Assembly: GCA_047606825.1 (NCBI GenBank)
Contig: JASGDY010000104.1
Coordinates: 1-64,000, forward strand
Direction: 5' to 3'
Length of the DNA: 64,000 nucleotides
From: Rhizosphaericola sp047606825
Lineage (GTDB): Bacteria > Bacteroidota > Bacteroidia > Chitinophagales > Chitinophagaceae
Below the pieces are notes generated by a model. The model was not told where the DNA came from. It searched no databases and saw only the letters and a program-made list of their open reading frames with translations. The position numbers and the translations under genes are program-made. How positions within the stretch are numbered: position 1 is the stretch's first letter; every line of letters starts with the position of its first letter. Positions 17,373-25,711 of this stretch are shown here, piece after piece.

Positions 17373-17646
17373 TTATCTGTGTTTTAAGGTTTGGCAGTAC
17401 TTTTTTGACGAATGTTTCCGAAATCTTGACGAGATTGGTAATTTAATAGATTGTAAACCAGTATGTTGCGAACAACCTCGGCTATGCGGAACAGTTTCCT
17501 GAAAGTCCTCTTGTCAATTTCGCCAGTACCCCGTCAACAGAAGCGGCTCTGTTCAGCCATTAGCCATAGGCCACACCGGGCTACGTTAATTCCCAAAGTC
17601 TAAGCTCTGGGCTTTTTTGTTTTGGCTCTCTACTTTTGACTTGATG
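17373..17646. other. Intergenic DNA with a short unassigned open stretch
   Basis: No recognised gene. Codons 17450-17560 are open on the plus strand, closed by TAG at 17561, and read VNQYVANNLGYAEQFPESPL onward. The composition is protein-like but there is no start codon, so this may be the C-terminal remnant of a lost gene. Confidence 0.3.
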
Positions 17647-18657
17647 TTATGCTACTGCAAGGTCTTTGGGTGACACGCCAAAATATTTTTTGAATGCCGC
17701 GCTGAAATTGTTTTGGTGTGAAAATCCAACCTGCAAAGCCACTTCGCACACGCTTGCGCAGTTGCCGCACGTCAATAGTTTGCGGGCATGTTCCATGCGT
17801 AGCCTAGTCACGTAATCATAGATGGTCGTGCCGTAATATTCCTTGAACCCGCGACGTAACTTGAACTCGTTGAGGCATGCCACCCTTGACAGTTCCTTTT
17901 GTGTCGGGGGATCGGCAAAGCGCTGTTCCAGTATTTTCCGGGCAATTTCCAGCTTCTCCAGTTCGTTGCTGTTGACCGTGACGCAGATAGCCTGTTCGTC
18001 GTTGCTTTTTAACTGTTCCAGTTGGTACATCAGCAATTCGATGATATGTGCCTCGGTATGGATACGCTTCATCTCGTTTTTGTAATCACAGTTGATCATG
18101 TTCTCTATGACACGGCGCATTTCATAAGTGACGTATAAGTCCTCGTCCGTCAAACTGGTATATATGCCCGATGCTATCCTTCCGGCAAAGTCCTCATGAA
18201 GTACCGACTGCCTGTCCACCAGGTTGAAATAATAATCCTTGCTGACCACCACCAGAAAATAAGTATATTCTATGTTTTCCTTCAGCAGGTAACTTTTGTG
18301 CGTGGAAGGGATATAGTGTAGGTTATGGCGGCTGCGGCCATACAGGATATTGGCTGGATGGCCTGCGTTGGCAGCTTCCGTATGTAACCCTGTATCCATC
18401 TTTCTGTAAAATACGAACTGGCTGGTGATTGTCTCTCCCTCGACAACGGTTTCTATGTTGAGGGGTTGGGACAGTTTCATCGTGGAGTACATGACAAATA
18501 GTCCACCAGTGGTCAGGTAGCGGGTTTCTATGTTGACGTTTTTATTTTTTATGTCCGCTTCCTTTTCCAGAAATCGGTATCCGGGAGTATAGGTATCTGG
18601 CACGTCCACTTCAAAAAGCCAGTTGTCGATGGTGTCTATTTTCGTTTTGATGACCAT
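17647..18657 (-). CDS. AraC family transcriptional regulator, PchR-like
   Basis: 336 aa. The C-terminal AraC domain (about 225-333) contains two helix-turn-helix units. The first, KELSRVACLNEFKLRRGFKE, is very close in style to PchR-type regulators of siderophore and haem uptake. The second includes VCEVALQVGFSHQNNFSAAF. The N-terminal two thirds is an unassigned ligand-sensing region. It lies just downstream of, and co-directional with, three HmuY-like haem-lipoprotein genes. The 21-bp-spaced direct repeats upstream of those genes and of the hmu/heme-oxygenase operons are the kind of site AraC proteins bind. Control of haem uptake is therefore inferred. A -7 box lies at 18735-18742. Confidence 0.88.
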   Translation of the reverse strand: MVIKTKIDTIDNWLFEVDVPDTYTPGYRFLEKEADIKNKNVNIETRYLTTGGLFVMYSTMKLSQPLNIETVVEGETITSQFVFYRKMDTGLHTEAANAGHPANILYGRSRHNLHYIPSTHKSYLLKENIEYTYFLVVVSKDYYFNLVDRQSVLHEDFAGRIASGIYTSLTDEDLYVTYEMRRVIENMINCDYKNEMKRIHTEAHIIELLMYQLEQLKSNDEQAICVTVNSNELEKLEIARKILEQRFADPPTQKELSRVACLNEFKLRRGFKEYYGTTIYDYVTRLRMEHARKLLTCGNCASVCEVALQVGFSHQNNFSAAFKKYFGVSPKDLAVA

Positions 18658-18734
18658 AATGTCTCTGTTTTATGGATAACAAATCTTCTGTTATGTTCAA
18701 ACCTGCCTTGAGGTAACATAGGTTGTTCCGTAGG

Positions 18735-18742
18735 CAAAGGTA
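18735..18742 (-). promoter_or_regulatory. -7 box for the PchR-like regulator gene
   Basis: TACCTTTG on the minus strand, a perfect TAnnTTTG match, 77 nt upstream of the ATG at 18657. No 21-bp operator repeat of the type seen at the haem genes is present here. Confidence 0.45.
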
Positions 18743-19031
18743 TTTGTTACCATAGATTCGACATTTACGAAATCGGGAAAAAATTAAAAAAGACCTACTG
18801 GCAGCACGGAGATAGCCTCTGCTGCTGACAATCCCAGCCGTGCCGAATGCCGACGTGGTGCAGGATGCCAGCCATGTACCCACCATTGCCAGTAGTTGCC
18901 GTAAGGGTGCGGGAGACATACCGTAGGGCATATCTATTGCATAATGGTTTCATTTGTTGTTGTCGTTTTTGTGGTGTGCGGTCAGGCATACTGCCCGGTG
19001 CCACACAGTGAATGATATAATAATCTCAAGG
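18743..19031. other. Intergenic DNA between the hmuY array terminator and the regulator promoter
   Basis: Short minus-strand frames exist (one from an ATG at 18954), but none has a recognisable motif or a lipoprotein signal followed by a domain. I see no supportable gene. Confidence 0.3.
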
Positions 19032-19068
19032 AAAAAACCGTTGGCGGCACGAAATACCGCCAACGGTT
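19032..19068 (-). terminator. Rho-independent terminator of the HmuY-like gene array
   Basis: AACCGTTGGCGG (19036-19047) pairs perfectly with CCGCCAACGGTT (19057-19068). On the minus strand it is followed by a run of six T. It lies 44 nt after the stop of the last HmuY-like gene. Confidence 0.85.
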
Positions 19069-19112
19069 GTAAAAAGCGCGGTAGTAGGTACTCCTATTGG
19101 GCAGGTCTGTTG

Positions 19113-19799
19113 CTAAAGCTTGGCATAGTCGAAGCTCATGAACGGATAGTTGGTCGCCGCGTAGGAGGCGTTGGGTGTCTCGTTCCAGTACACGCTGCGG
19201 AGCTTGATCTTCCAAGTCGAGCCGCTGCCGACAGGAGTCAGCACGTAGGTACGCGACTGGTAGCTGCTCATGATATGGGTGCTGATGTTGTAGATGTACC
19301 ATCCGGAGCTTGTACTGCTACCTGTACCGCTGAAACTGTTGTACCCGGCGATGCCACTACTGATGGCTGTAGTCGTCGTACTGAGAGTAACGCTGTCAAA
19401 TGACGTATTGACATAAGAAAGCGTGTACTTCGTCGTGTTGACCGTAAAGTTGGCATTGGCGGTGCCGCTGAACTTGAAGTCCCAGTCGGAGGAGTCGCCA
19501 CCATCATTACTGCTCAGCAGGTAATAATAGGTGGATGCCGGGTCGGCCCACTGGTTGGTGTCCTCGGTACTTGCCTCTGTTCCCTGGTGGAAGTTACGGG
19601 CGCCGTATCCGTCGGAGAGGGTGACGAGATACCCTTTGGTGCCATTGACTGTGTCGAGTGCCACGGAGTCACCGACGTTGGAGCCTGGAGTGGTCTCGGA
19701 CTCGGGTGTACTTACGTTCTCTTTGCTACAGGATGCCATCATACCTATGACGGCTAACCCTACTGCGCATGTTAAAATGCGGACATTTGATCTAATCAT
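19113..19799 (-). CDS. HmuY-like lipoprotein, third copy in array
   Basis: 228 aa. Lipobox VIGMMASC gives lipidated C24, so it is a membrane-anchored, probably surface-exposed protein. The mature part has the HmuY layout: SSDWDFKFSG, then GWYIYNISTHIM and SRTYVLTP followed by WKIKLRSVYW. HmuY proteins capture haem and pass it to a TonB-dependent receptor. This is the most divergent and shortest of three tandem homologues, and a 452-bp gap containing a large inverted repeat separates it from the second. Haem binding is inferred from the family; no axial ligand can be assigned by eye. Confidence 0.75.
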   Translation of the reverse strand: MIRSNVRILTCAVGLAVIGMMASCSKENVSTPESETTPGSNVGDSVALDTVNGTKGYLVTLSDGYGARNFHQGTEASTEDTNQWADPASTYYYLLSSNDGGDSSDWDFKFSGTANANFTVNTTKYTLSYVNTSFDSVTLSTTTTAISSGIAGYNSFSGTGSSTSSGWYIYNISTHIMSSYQSRTYVLTPVGSGSTWKIKLRSVYWNETPNASYAATNYPFMSFDYAKL

Positions 19800-20010
19800 T
19801 TTTTGAGATCATTTATATTTGGCGCTTCACCAGGGTAATCGGCGACGGTTATTGGATGAATGACAATGAAAATCCCTGCGTTTTCACGTTGGCGGTGCTT
19901 CTCTATCACAGAAGTTCCGCCTTTTTATTTTGATGCCGTTAAGCCTTGAACAATACAATAGGTGTCGAGCCTATGGCTCTATCATGCTTCACCAGTCGCG
20001 TGTGTCAGGT

Positions 20011-20167
20011 CTCACCCCCGACCCCTCTCCTCCAGAGAGGGGAGACCCGAAGTCTTAGGTGTCGCTACACCTTACTGGCGGATTGGATGGCGAAGACGAT
20101 ACAGCTAGAGACCCGAAGTCTTAGGTGTCGCTACACCCCTCTCTGGAGGAGAGGGGTCGGGGGTGAG
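20011..20167. repeat. Composite element: 32-bp perfect inverted repeats enclosing 29-bp direct repeats
   Basis: 20011-20042 (CTCACCCCCGACCCCTCTCC and 12 more bases) is the exact reverse complement of 20136-20167. Inside, a 29-bp sequence starting AGACCCGAAGTCTTAGGTGT occurs as direct repeats at 20043-20071 and 20109-20137. A 37-bp unique centre separates them. Each outer arm is itself a small hairpin (CCCCTCTC..GAGAGGGG) and shares sequence with 126-180. No coding capacity. Confidence 0.85.
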
Positions 20168-20251
20168 GTTTTAACGACAGGGTTTTAATCGCTTCTTGAA
20201 CCTTGGTGCGCATCTTCATAGTAGGTGTAGGCTCCACGGCATATCCCTGCA

Positions 20252-21073
20252 CTATTTGATGTCGAGATTGGTCGTTCCATCCTTCTGTATCGCATATTTT
20301 AAGGTAAAGAACACGCTCTTGTTGTTTCTTGTAGGCACTTCGGGCGCCCCTTTGTACAAGCTATAGATGACGACCTTGGCGTAGTATCCTTTTTTGGCGG
20401 TCTTGACGATAACGGTGCGTGGCAGCGCGTAGCACACATGTGCCACCAAGGAGGAGGCACTGTCGGGGAACAGCGCGCCGTAGAAATCGTACCATGCCCA
20501 GCCAGACGTTGAACCACCGAAATAGTCCAGCCCTACAACACCCGTCTTTTCCCAGTTGCTCGATGCCGTAGTCGCAGAGGTGGTGGCGGCAAAGGCGGAG
20601 TCGAAAAGGTCACGCGTAGGAACGGACTTGAGTGCCAGCCCCGCACCCTGGTAGTAATAGGCATCGATGTTGCTGTTGATGTCCAGGTATATCTGCCCTA
20701 TACCCGTACTACCGTAACCGGGAGAGGCGGACAGGCTGCCGTTGTTGGCGCAGATATTACTGTTGTAGATACTGTTGAAGCAGATGTCCCATTTGTTGCT
20801 CTGCGCGTATTTGGCATCTACGACGGTACCTGTCTCGAGGCTGAAATACAATGGAGCGGTGCTCGTGGTATAGGTTGCAGTGGAGTCGGCGACCAAGTCG
20901 CTGAAGGAATATACGCCTGTGCTCACCTCGGTGGTCGTAGTGGTGTCGTCGTCGCTGCTGTCATCCGTAGGCGATGTCACGTCCTTGCTGCTGCTACAGG
21001 CTGAGATGTTGACCCCCACGGCGAGGAAGAGTACCCAGTACCAGAGTAGGTTTCTTGTTTTTCTTTCTTTCAT
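20252..21073 (-). CDS. HmuY-like lipoprotein, second copy in array
   Basis: 273 aa. Lipobox VNISAC gives lipidated C26, followed by an acidic, Thr-rich linker (SSDDDTTTTTEV). Homology to the first copy is obvious: NKWDICFNSIYN, GSLSASPGYGSTG, WAWYDF, LPRTVIVKTAKKGYYAKVVI and a final QKDGTTNLDIK. As a HmuY-like protein it should capture haem at the surface. It starts 80 nt after the first copy and is probably on the same transcript, controlled by the tandem repeats at 21904-21940. Confidence 0.8.
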   Translation of the reverse strand: MKERKTRNLLWYWVLFLAVGVNISACSSSKDVTSPTDDSSDDDTTTTTEVSTGVYSFSDLVADSTATYTTSTAPLYFSLETGTVVDAKYAQSNKWDICFNSIYNSNICANNGSLSASPGYGSTGIGQIYLDINSNIDAYYYQGAGLALKSVPTRDLFDSAFAATTSATTASSNWEKTGVVGLDYFGGSTSGWAWYDFYGALFPDSASSLVAHVCYALPRTVIVKTAKKGYYAKVVIYSLYKGAPEVPTRNNKSVFFTLKYAIQKDGTTNLDIK

Positions 21074-21153
21074 GCTTTTTGGTCTTTGGTTGTTGTCTGA
21101 ACTGTAGTTTGGTTTACGACAATGGGATGTTTTTGTTTTTCACTGGTCATTGC

Positions 21154-21870
21154 CTAGTTGGTATTCAGGTCTCTGCTGCCGTCCTCCTGTACGAAGTAGC
21201 GAAAGGTCAGATAGGGTGCCGGCCAGTTGAGGTCGGTGACTGCGGGTGGATTGCCTTTGTATATATTGACAAGTTGCAGCTTGGCATATTTGCCGCTGAC
21301 GGTCTTGATGACGAAAGTCCTGTTGGCGATGGGTACGGCGAGGTGCGTCGAGAGCGAATAGGTGTACCAGCCCACGCCCGTACCGTTGTCCCAGCCGACG
21401 GCATGCACGGCGTTTTCTTCAAATTCCTCGTCGGAGGGGGCTTCCGTTACCTGCTCGTAGGGCTGGTTGACGATGACCATCTGCGAGGTGCCAGGCCCGC
21501 CATAGCCGGGCGTGGCGGTATAGCTGCCGTTGTTGACATATACGATAGAATTATACTGCTCCGCAAACGCTAAGTCCCAGTCCGTGGTCTGAAGGTATTG
21601 CGTCGAATCGTCGGCATCATATATCCATAGCTGCTTCTTGTCACTGAACCGGAACAGGAAGGTGTAGAAGTCTCTTTTCGTTTTTCCGTCCACACTGTCA
21701 CTCACGGACGCTTCGGTATCGCCGGCGAGGTCATAGATGACAGTGCTCTTGCCGTCTTCCAGACTGTCGGAGGTCGTTGCGTCTTTGCTACAGGAGGCAA
21801 GCCATAGGAGAGGGATGGCCAGCAGCCATACCCTGCACCTTTTTGGGATAAAACATGTTAAACTTTTCAT
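21154..21870 (-). CDS. HmuY-like lipoprotein, first copy in array
   Basis: 238 aa from the ATG at 21870; an in-frame TTG five codons upstream is less likely. Lipobox WLASC gives C27. The HmuY pattern is clear: DWDLAFAEQYNSIVYVNNGS, GWYTYSLSTHLAVPIANRTF, GKYAKLQLVNIYKG and the terminal FVQEDGSRDLN. The expected role is haem capture outside the cell and delivery to a TonB-dependent receptor; the only candidate receptor in the window is at 30877-33270. This is the promoter-proximal gene of the array. The operator repeats end 34 nt upstream of its ATG. Confidence 0.82.
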   Translation of the reverse strand: MKSLTCFIPKRCRVWLLAIPLLWLASCSKDATTSDSLEDGKSTVIYDLAGDTEASVSDSVDGKTKRDFYTFLFRFSDKKQLWIYDADDSTQYLQTTDWDLAFAEQYNSIVYVNNGSYTATPGYGGPGTSQMVIVNQPYEQVTEAPSDEEFEENAVHAVGWDNGTGVGWYTYSLSTHLAVPIANRTFVIKTVSGKYAKLQLVNIYKGNPPAVTDLNWPAPYLTFRYFVQEDGSRDLNTN

Positions 21871-21903
21871 AGCGCAAAAGTCCAACTACGGTACGGCAAC
21901 TAT

Positions 21904-21940
21904 ATATTCAATCCGTATTATTTTATATTCAATCCGTATT
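21904..21940 (-). promoter_or_regulatory. Tandem 21-bp-spaced operator upstream of the HmuY-like array
   Basis: Read on the minus strand, AATACGGATTGAATAT occurs twice (21940-21925 and 21919-21904) with a 21-bp period. The identical 16-mer pair with the same period and orientation precedes heme oxygenase at 30228-30264. The downstream half-site lies 34 nt from the ATG at 21870; between them a weak -7 box (GACTTTTG) is visible. Direct repeats on one face of the helix are typical AraC-family sites. Confidence 0.8.
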
Positions 21941-22105
21941 CTTATTGTTTTTTTACAATCGAATGACAAACACAATGGGAGGGATTTGCCTATGAAGCAA
22001 CGAGCAAAGCGGCAGTTCGATACTTGTTTTGCCGTTCGGGACGCGCTACCGTAACGTCGCGAACCATCGGTAAAGACGGACGTGGAATCCGTCCTCGTCG
22101 ACCAT

Positions 22106-22262
22106 GGGCGCATTTACCTTTGTTCACCTACGGTGGCTACTTCGTGGTCGGTGAGAATAGTTCAAATTTTCGCTGGCGGGTGGGAGACGCCACGCCAGTA
22201 GAGCCACTGGTGGTCGGTGTCCTCACCGACCACCTATTCCGTAACATGCGAAGATTTGAAAT
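22106..22262. repeat. Dispersed repeat with GGTCGGTG hairpin, longest copy
   Basis: From GGGCGCATTTACC to GATTTGAAAT. It contains the stem GTGGTCGGTG-tcct-CACCGACCAC. An inverted copy is at 42690-42816, and a shortened copy at 61395-61487 lacks everything between two TGGTCGGTG direct repeats. No coding potential. Confidence 0.8.
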
Positions 22263-22306
22263 AATACGATAATGAAATTCAATATAGACCAATAATTTTT
22301 ATTATT

Positions 22307-22422
22307 CCGCTCTTCAGGATTTGTAATCCTGAAGCCGTATCGGCGGATTTGCAATCCGCAAATAGCAGTGCATTGCAAATGCACGGATAAGCGTTCGGGA
22401 TTGCAAATCCCGAACAGCGCAA
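22307..22422. repeat. Dispersed multi-hairpin repeat, GGATTTGTAATCC family, longest copy
   Basis: A chain of palindromes: CAGGATTTGTAATCCTG, GCGGATTTGCAATCCGC, GTGCATTGCAAATGCAC and TTCGGGATTGCAAATCCCGAA. Related copies are at 17285-17372 and 29185-29299. The rest of the gap to 22736 holds a small hairpin (TTCCTGC-ctac-GCAGGAA at 22588-22605) and no gene. Confidence 0.8.
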
Positions 22423-22736
22423 ATGGATTTTTGGTCTAAAATATAAATCAAAATCGTATAAGTGTTCGACCCTTCAGGATGCCCTATGAAACATTCGCAA
22501 CGGAAGGGAATAAGGAAAAGGCAGGGTTTCGTCCGTCTCTATCATGTATGATGTCCTATGCTTGGAGATTACCTTCGGTGAGAATAGTTCCTGCCTACGC
22601 AGGAATGACGGTAGGAGGTTCATTTTTTTCGTTGCACATTTTTATACAGCGTACAGTATCATTTTTTTAACTTGGATTTGCAACTTTTGATTGACATAAG
22701 CTATAGGCCACGACTGCGCGGTTCGGGGTATTCGGA

Positions 22737-24341
22737 CTACTTGGTAAAACTATATCCCAACGAGAAGTTAAACAACTGGTTGTTGCCGCCATTGGTAGGA
22801 ATGCCGTTGTATTGCAAGGCGGGCTGGAAAGAACGCGAAAAACGCGCACCAATCAACAACCTGTTGAACTGGTATTGCGCACCTATGGACAATCGTGGGT
22901 CAAAACTGCGGAGACGGTAAATGCTGCCCGAACTGTTGTACGCACCGACGCTCATAAAATGCGACCCATAGGCATTGCCTACCATGACCCTCTGGATAAT
23001 GGAGAAATCCGTGCCCGCGGAAAACTTCAAGCGGGAGTGCGCAACATAATAGTCAAACAGCAATGGAATCTGCCAATAATAAACCTGTTGCATATCGCTG
23101 GTCTCGTCTGACCCGAGCGTAACCCCATTGGCGGTCGAAGAACTGTAAGTCAGGAAATGCTTGCTGCTCGAAGTCGTCGCGGTTGCCTGTAGGGAAGACA
23201 GGCTTGCAAGTTCCGATGCGGACATCGTGGCCATAGAACCGCCGATGCTCGTATTGGTAAAGTTGCCCGGTGCGGCCGTCCCTAAACCAGCGGAAAAACC
23301 AATCTTATCGGAAATCTTTACGGAGGCACTCACCGCCGGATAGAAAGGCATGTTGTACAAAGACGTACCGCTATGCTTGCCCTCGTCGGTCGTTACGTTT
23401 TTGTTGGCTAGGACGGCAAGGGCTACTTTGGTTTTATGTGCGGCAGCCTTTTCTTTTTCTTCCTTTTGTCTAAAGTATTGTTGTAGTTGCTGGCGTCGCT
23501 GCGCGGTCAACTGGGAATCTTTCTGTAGTTTTTGGGCCTTGGCAAGCTCGACCTTTCGGGACGAGTCTGACATTTCCTCCTCCCGCAATGCCTGGGTCAT
23601 CCGTTGTCTGAAGGCGGACACAGCCTCCACATTTTCCTTGTTGGCATTGTTGATAGCAGTTCGGTCGTCCACTTTGCCATTGTTGAATCCTGTGACGTCC
23701 AGATGGATTGCTTTGGCATCGTTTTTACGCTTTGAAAGCTCCTCGCTATCATTGAGCTTTGTCTGAAGGGAGAGAGGCGACACATCTTTGTTGTTTGTTT
23801 GGTTAGGAAGTGCGACCGCCAGACCAGGGGACAAGGTATCTTTTTGTGTCGATTTTTTCCCGTTGTCTGCGTACAGATGGCTATCCGTTTCTGTTGCTTT
23901 TTCTCCAAAACTGTTGGGTAGCGTATGGCCAAGGCCGTGTCTTCCGGATACTGCCACGTCTTGGGAAGGACTTGGCTGTGCAGTATCGTTCTTGTCATTG
24001 TCAGCACCAGCTTGCGGCTCCTTGTGTCTGTCTTTTGGATTCCGGGCAACAGTATTGCCGGATGTTACATGGTCATGGCCGCCACTGTCAACCTGCGTAA
24101 TGTCGCCATGCCCAATATGCTCCTTGGTTACGCCCAACCATTGATAAGCTACCGTGCCCAGCAGCAAAAGCAGCACGACGGCCACTGCCCAGCGCCAATA
24201 CATGGCCACTACGCGCGGACTGTCCCGGACAACAGGCAGATGCTCGTCCAGCAATTGGCGCATAGCCTCCCACCCCCGGTTTTCCAAGTCTGGGATATCG
24301 GGATGTTCCTCTGGGTGATATGGTTGTTTACGTTGTGCCAT
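22737..24341 (-). CDS. Membrane-anchored anti-sigma-like protein with C-terminal beta-barrel domain
   Basis: 534 aa in a mosaic layout. Residues 1-42 are cytoplasmic, a candidate sigma-binding region. A single membrane helix lies at about 47-69 (AVAVVLLLLLGTVAYQW). Then come some 200 polar, low-complexity residues, a Q/K/E-rich probable coiled coil at about 240-310, and from about 345 a domain of alternating strands like small outer-membrane beta-barrels (YYWQIPLLFDYYV, LRSFDPRLSIGAQYQF, FNFSLGYSF). It overlaps the ECF sigma gene by 14 nt. An inner-membrane helix linked to an outer-membrane-type barrel implies a protein crossing the periplasm, which could sense envelope state. Function is inferred from context; no anti-sigma zinc motif is visible. 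Confidence 0.72.
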   Translation of the reverse strand: MAQRKQPYHPEEHPDIPDLENRGWEAMRQLLDEHLPVVRDSPRVVAMYWRWAVAVVLLLLLGTVAYQWLGVTKEHIGHGDITQVDSGGHDHVTSGNTVARNPKDRHKEPQAGADNDKNDTAQPSPSQDVAVSGRHGLGHTLPNSFGEKATETDSHLYADNGKKSTQKDTLSPGLAVALPNQTNNKDVSPLSLQTKLNDSEELSKRKNDAKAIHLDVTGFNNGKVDDRTAINNANKENVEAVSAFRQRMTQALREEEMSDSSRKVELAKAQKLQKDSQLTAQRRQQLQQYFRQKEEKEKAAAHKTKVALAVLANKNVTTDEGKHSGTSLYNMPFYPAVSASVKISDKIGFSAGLGTAAPGNFTNTSIGGSMATMSASELASLSSLQATATTSSSKHFLTYSSSTANGVTLGSDETSDMQQVYYWQIPLLFDYYVAHSRLKFSAGTDFSIIQRVMVGNAYGSHFMSVGAYNSSGSIYRLRSFDPRLSIGAQYQFNRLLIGARFSRSFQPALQYNGIPTNGGNNQLFNFSLGYSFTK

Positions 24342-24876
24342 ACTGATCCTTCAGTAGATCCTTCAGTCTTTTCTTTCCTTCCATCAGATGCCATCTTGAG
24401 GTGGCCTCGTTGATGTCCATCATCTGGCCGATCTCCTTGTGGGAATATCCTTGCAACAAGAACAGTTTGCATACCTTTTGGGTGGTTTCGGGCAACTTGT
24501 CAAAAACCACCAAAATGTCTTCGTGGAAGATTTTGGAATGATGCTGTTCAGAAAAATAATACTGGGCCTCTTCGTCCGTGATTTCGTCAACAAATGGTTT
24601 GCTTTTTTCTTTCCTATACGTATCTATACAGACATTTTGGAGGATTCGTTTGCCCCAACCCTCAAAAGAACCCTTTTTTTCATCAAATGCATCGATATTG
24701 GTAAAAATTTTAAGGAATGCTTCATTGATAATCCCTGTCACAAGGTCCCTGTCCGCCACGTAGTCCTTGGCTATGGTATAAAACAAACCAAAAAAAGACC
24801 GATACAGCTTTTCCTGAGCCAACCGGTCGTTTTTCTTACAGGCAATGATAATATTTCTTAACGTATTTTTATCCAA
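24328..24876 (-). CDS. ECF-type RNA polymerase sigma factor
   Basis: 182 aa with sigma-70 region 2 (about 20-90; AKDYVADRDLVTGIINEAFL and WGKRILQNVCIDTYRK) and region 4 (about 125-175; FLLQGYSHKEIGQMMDINEA). The start appears to be TTG at 24876: an in-frame TGA lies four codons upstream and no ATG occurs before conserved region 2. ECF sigma factors redirect RNA polymerase to specific promoters when released from an anti-sigma factor. Here that is very probably the overlapping downstream gene. No autoregulatory promoter was identified. Confidence 0.9.
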   Translation of the reverse strand: MDKNTLRNIIIACKKNDRLAQEKLYRSFFGLFYTIAKDYVADRDLVTGIINEAFLKIFTNIDAFDEKKGSFEGWGKRILQNVCIDTYRKEKSKPFVDEITDEEAQYYFSEQHHSKIFHEDILVVFDKLPETTQKVCKLFLLQGYSHKEIGQMMDINEATSRWHLMEGKKRLKDLLKDQYGTT

Positions 24877-24954
24877 AACCTTGTTTCAAGCAAAAACTTA
24901 TTAAAGGTGTGAGAGGGAGACTTCCATGTACAATTATAATATAGCTAACTAAGA

Positions 24955-25030
24955 CCTGTTTAAATTTTATACTTTGAATTACCATTAGGAGAAATCCCAG
25001 ATATTGCTTTTTTTGTTAATTTTAAACAGG
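24955..25030. repeat. Inverted-repeat-bounded dispersed element
   Basis: CCTGTTTAAA (24955-24964) and TTTAAACAGG (25021-25030) bound a 56-bp centre containing TAGGAGAAATCCCA. The reverse complement is related to 50471-50514 (GGCTGTTTAATATCAACAAA then TGGGATTTCTCCTA). Confidence 0.65.
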
Positions 25031-25032
25031 CA

Positions 25033-25572
25033 CTAATAAAAAGTACTTTTTACAAAAACCACTCTCTTCTGCAAAATAACGCTTCCGACATCTACTCCTC
25101 TATACACTGTATCGGCATAATCAGCATAAAGCGTTGACGTTGAATCGTTTTTCGATACAGCCCAAGCGCGTGTGTAGTCCTTGGCTTTGACGGAATCCTG
25201 ACTATAGAGATAAATACTGTCTTGGAGGTCACTCAGTGCCCACCGCCCATACGCATACTGGAAAAGCGTGTCTTTCCCGTCAGGTCCGGTAAGTGTTGCA
25301 TCAAGCACGTCCCTAAACACGAACGAAGAATCCTCACGATTGTAAAATCGGATACTGGAAGTGGAAAACCCCGGTACGTCGGCCATCGTCAACGTGTCGG
25401 AGACACTGCCCTCAACGACAACAATCGAATCCAGACGCCAATTGGTGCTCAACATGAAATCCATCATAGAGGGCAACGGGGCGGACGAGTTGGACTTATT
25501 GCATGACGCAAGTATGGCTCCTAACATAGCCACATATCCAAGACCAACGAGTCGCAACTGCTTTCTTTTCAT
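25033..25572 (-). CDS. Lipoprotein of unknown function, lipocalin-like layout
   Basis: 179 aa from the ATG at 25572. Lipobox LGAILASC gives C24, followed by a Ser/Pro linker. The mature part (STNWRLDSIVV, SIRFYNREDSSFVF, YAYGRWALSDLQDSIYLYS) resembles the WRL-type beta-barrel domains of Bacteroidota lipocalin-like lipoproteins. It lies downstream of and co-directional with the DUF423 gene but has its own -7 box (TAGATTTG at 25593-25586). Ligand and role are unknown. Confidence 0.7.
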   Translation of the reverse strand: MKRKQLRLVGLGYVAMLGAILASCNKSNSSAPLPSMMDFMLSTNWRLDSIVVVEGSVSDTLTMADVPGFSTSSIRFYNREDSSFVFRDVLDATLTGPDGKDTLFQYAYGRWALSDLQDSIYLYSQDSVKAKDYTRAWAVSKNDSTSTLYADYADTVYRGVDVGSVILQKRVVFVKSTFY

Positions 25573-25585
25573 TTTTTCCACAATA

Positions 25586-25593
25586 CAAATCTA
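25586..25593 (-). promoter_or_regulatory. -7 box for the lipoprotein gene
   Basis: TAGATTTG on the minus strand matches TAnnTTTG, 13 nt before the ATG at 25572. It is preceded by a TTTTTTACTTTTG tract of the kind found before several genes in this window. Confidence 0.4.
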
Positions 25594-25711
25594 ACATTAA
25601 TTAAAACAAAAGTAAAAAAGTGGGCGCATACGCTCTCTTATACGTTTAACGATACCTAAAAGTTGAATCCGCGCAAATATTCTTTTGCCTACACATTCAT
25701 ACACTATTTCT

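Noticed and set aside
18611..19004. Short minus-strand frames with a hydrophobic stretch (TWLASCTTSAFG) that could be a lipoprotein start
   Set aside because: No mature domain follows, one frame runs into the regulator gene, and the region lies downstream of a strong terminator.
21871..22105. A divergent gene to the right of the HmuY operator
   Set aside because: The open frame seen there has no start with a promoter, no domain, and overlaps the dispersed repeat.
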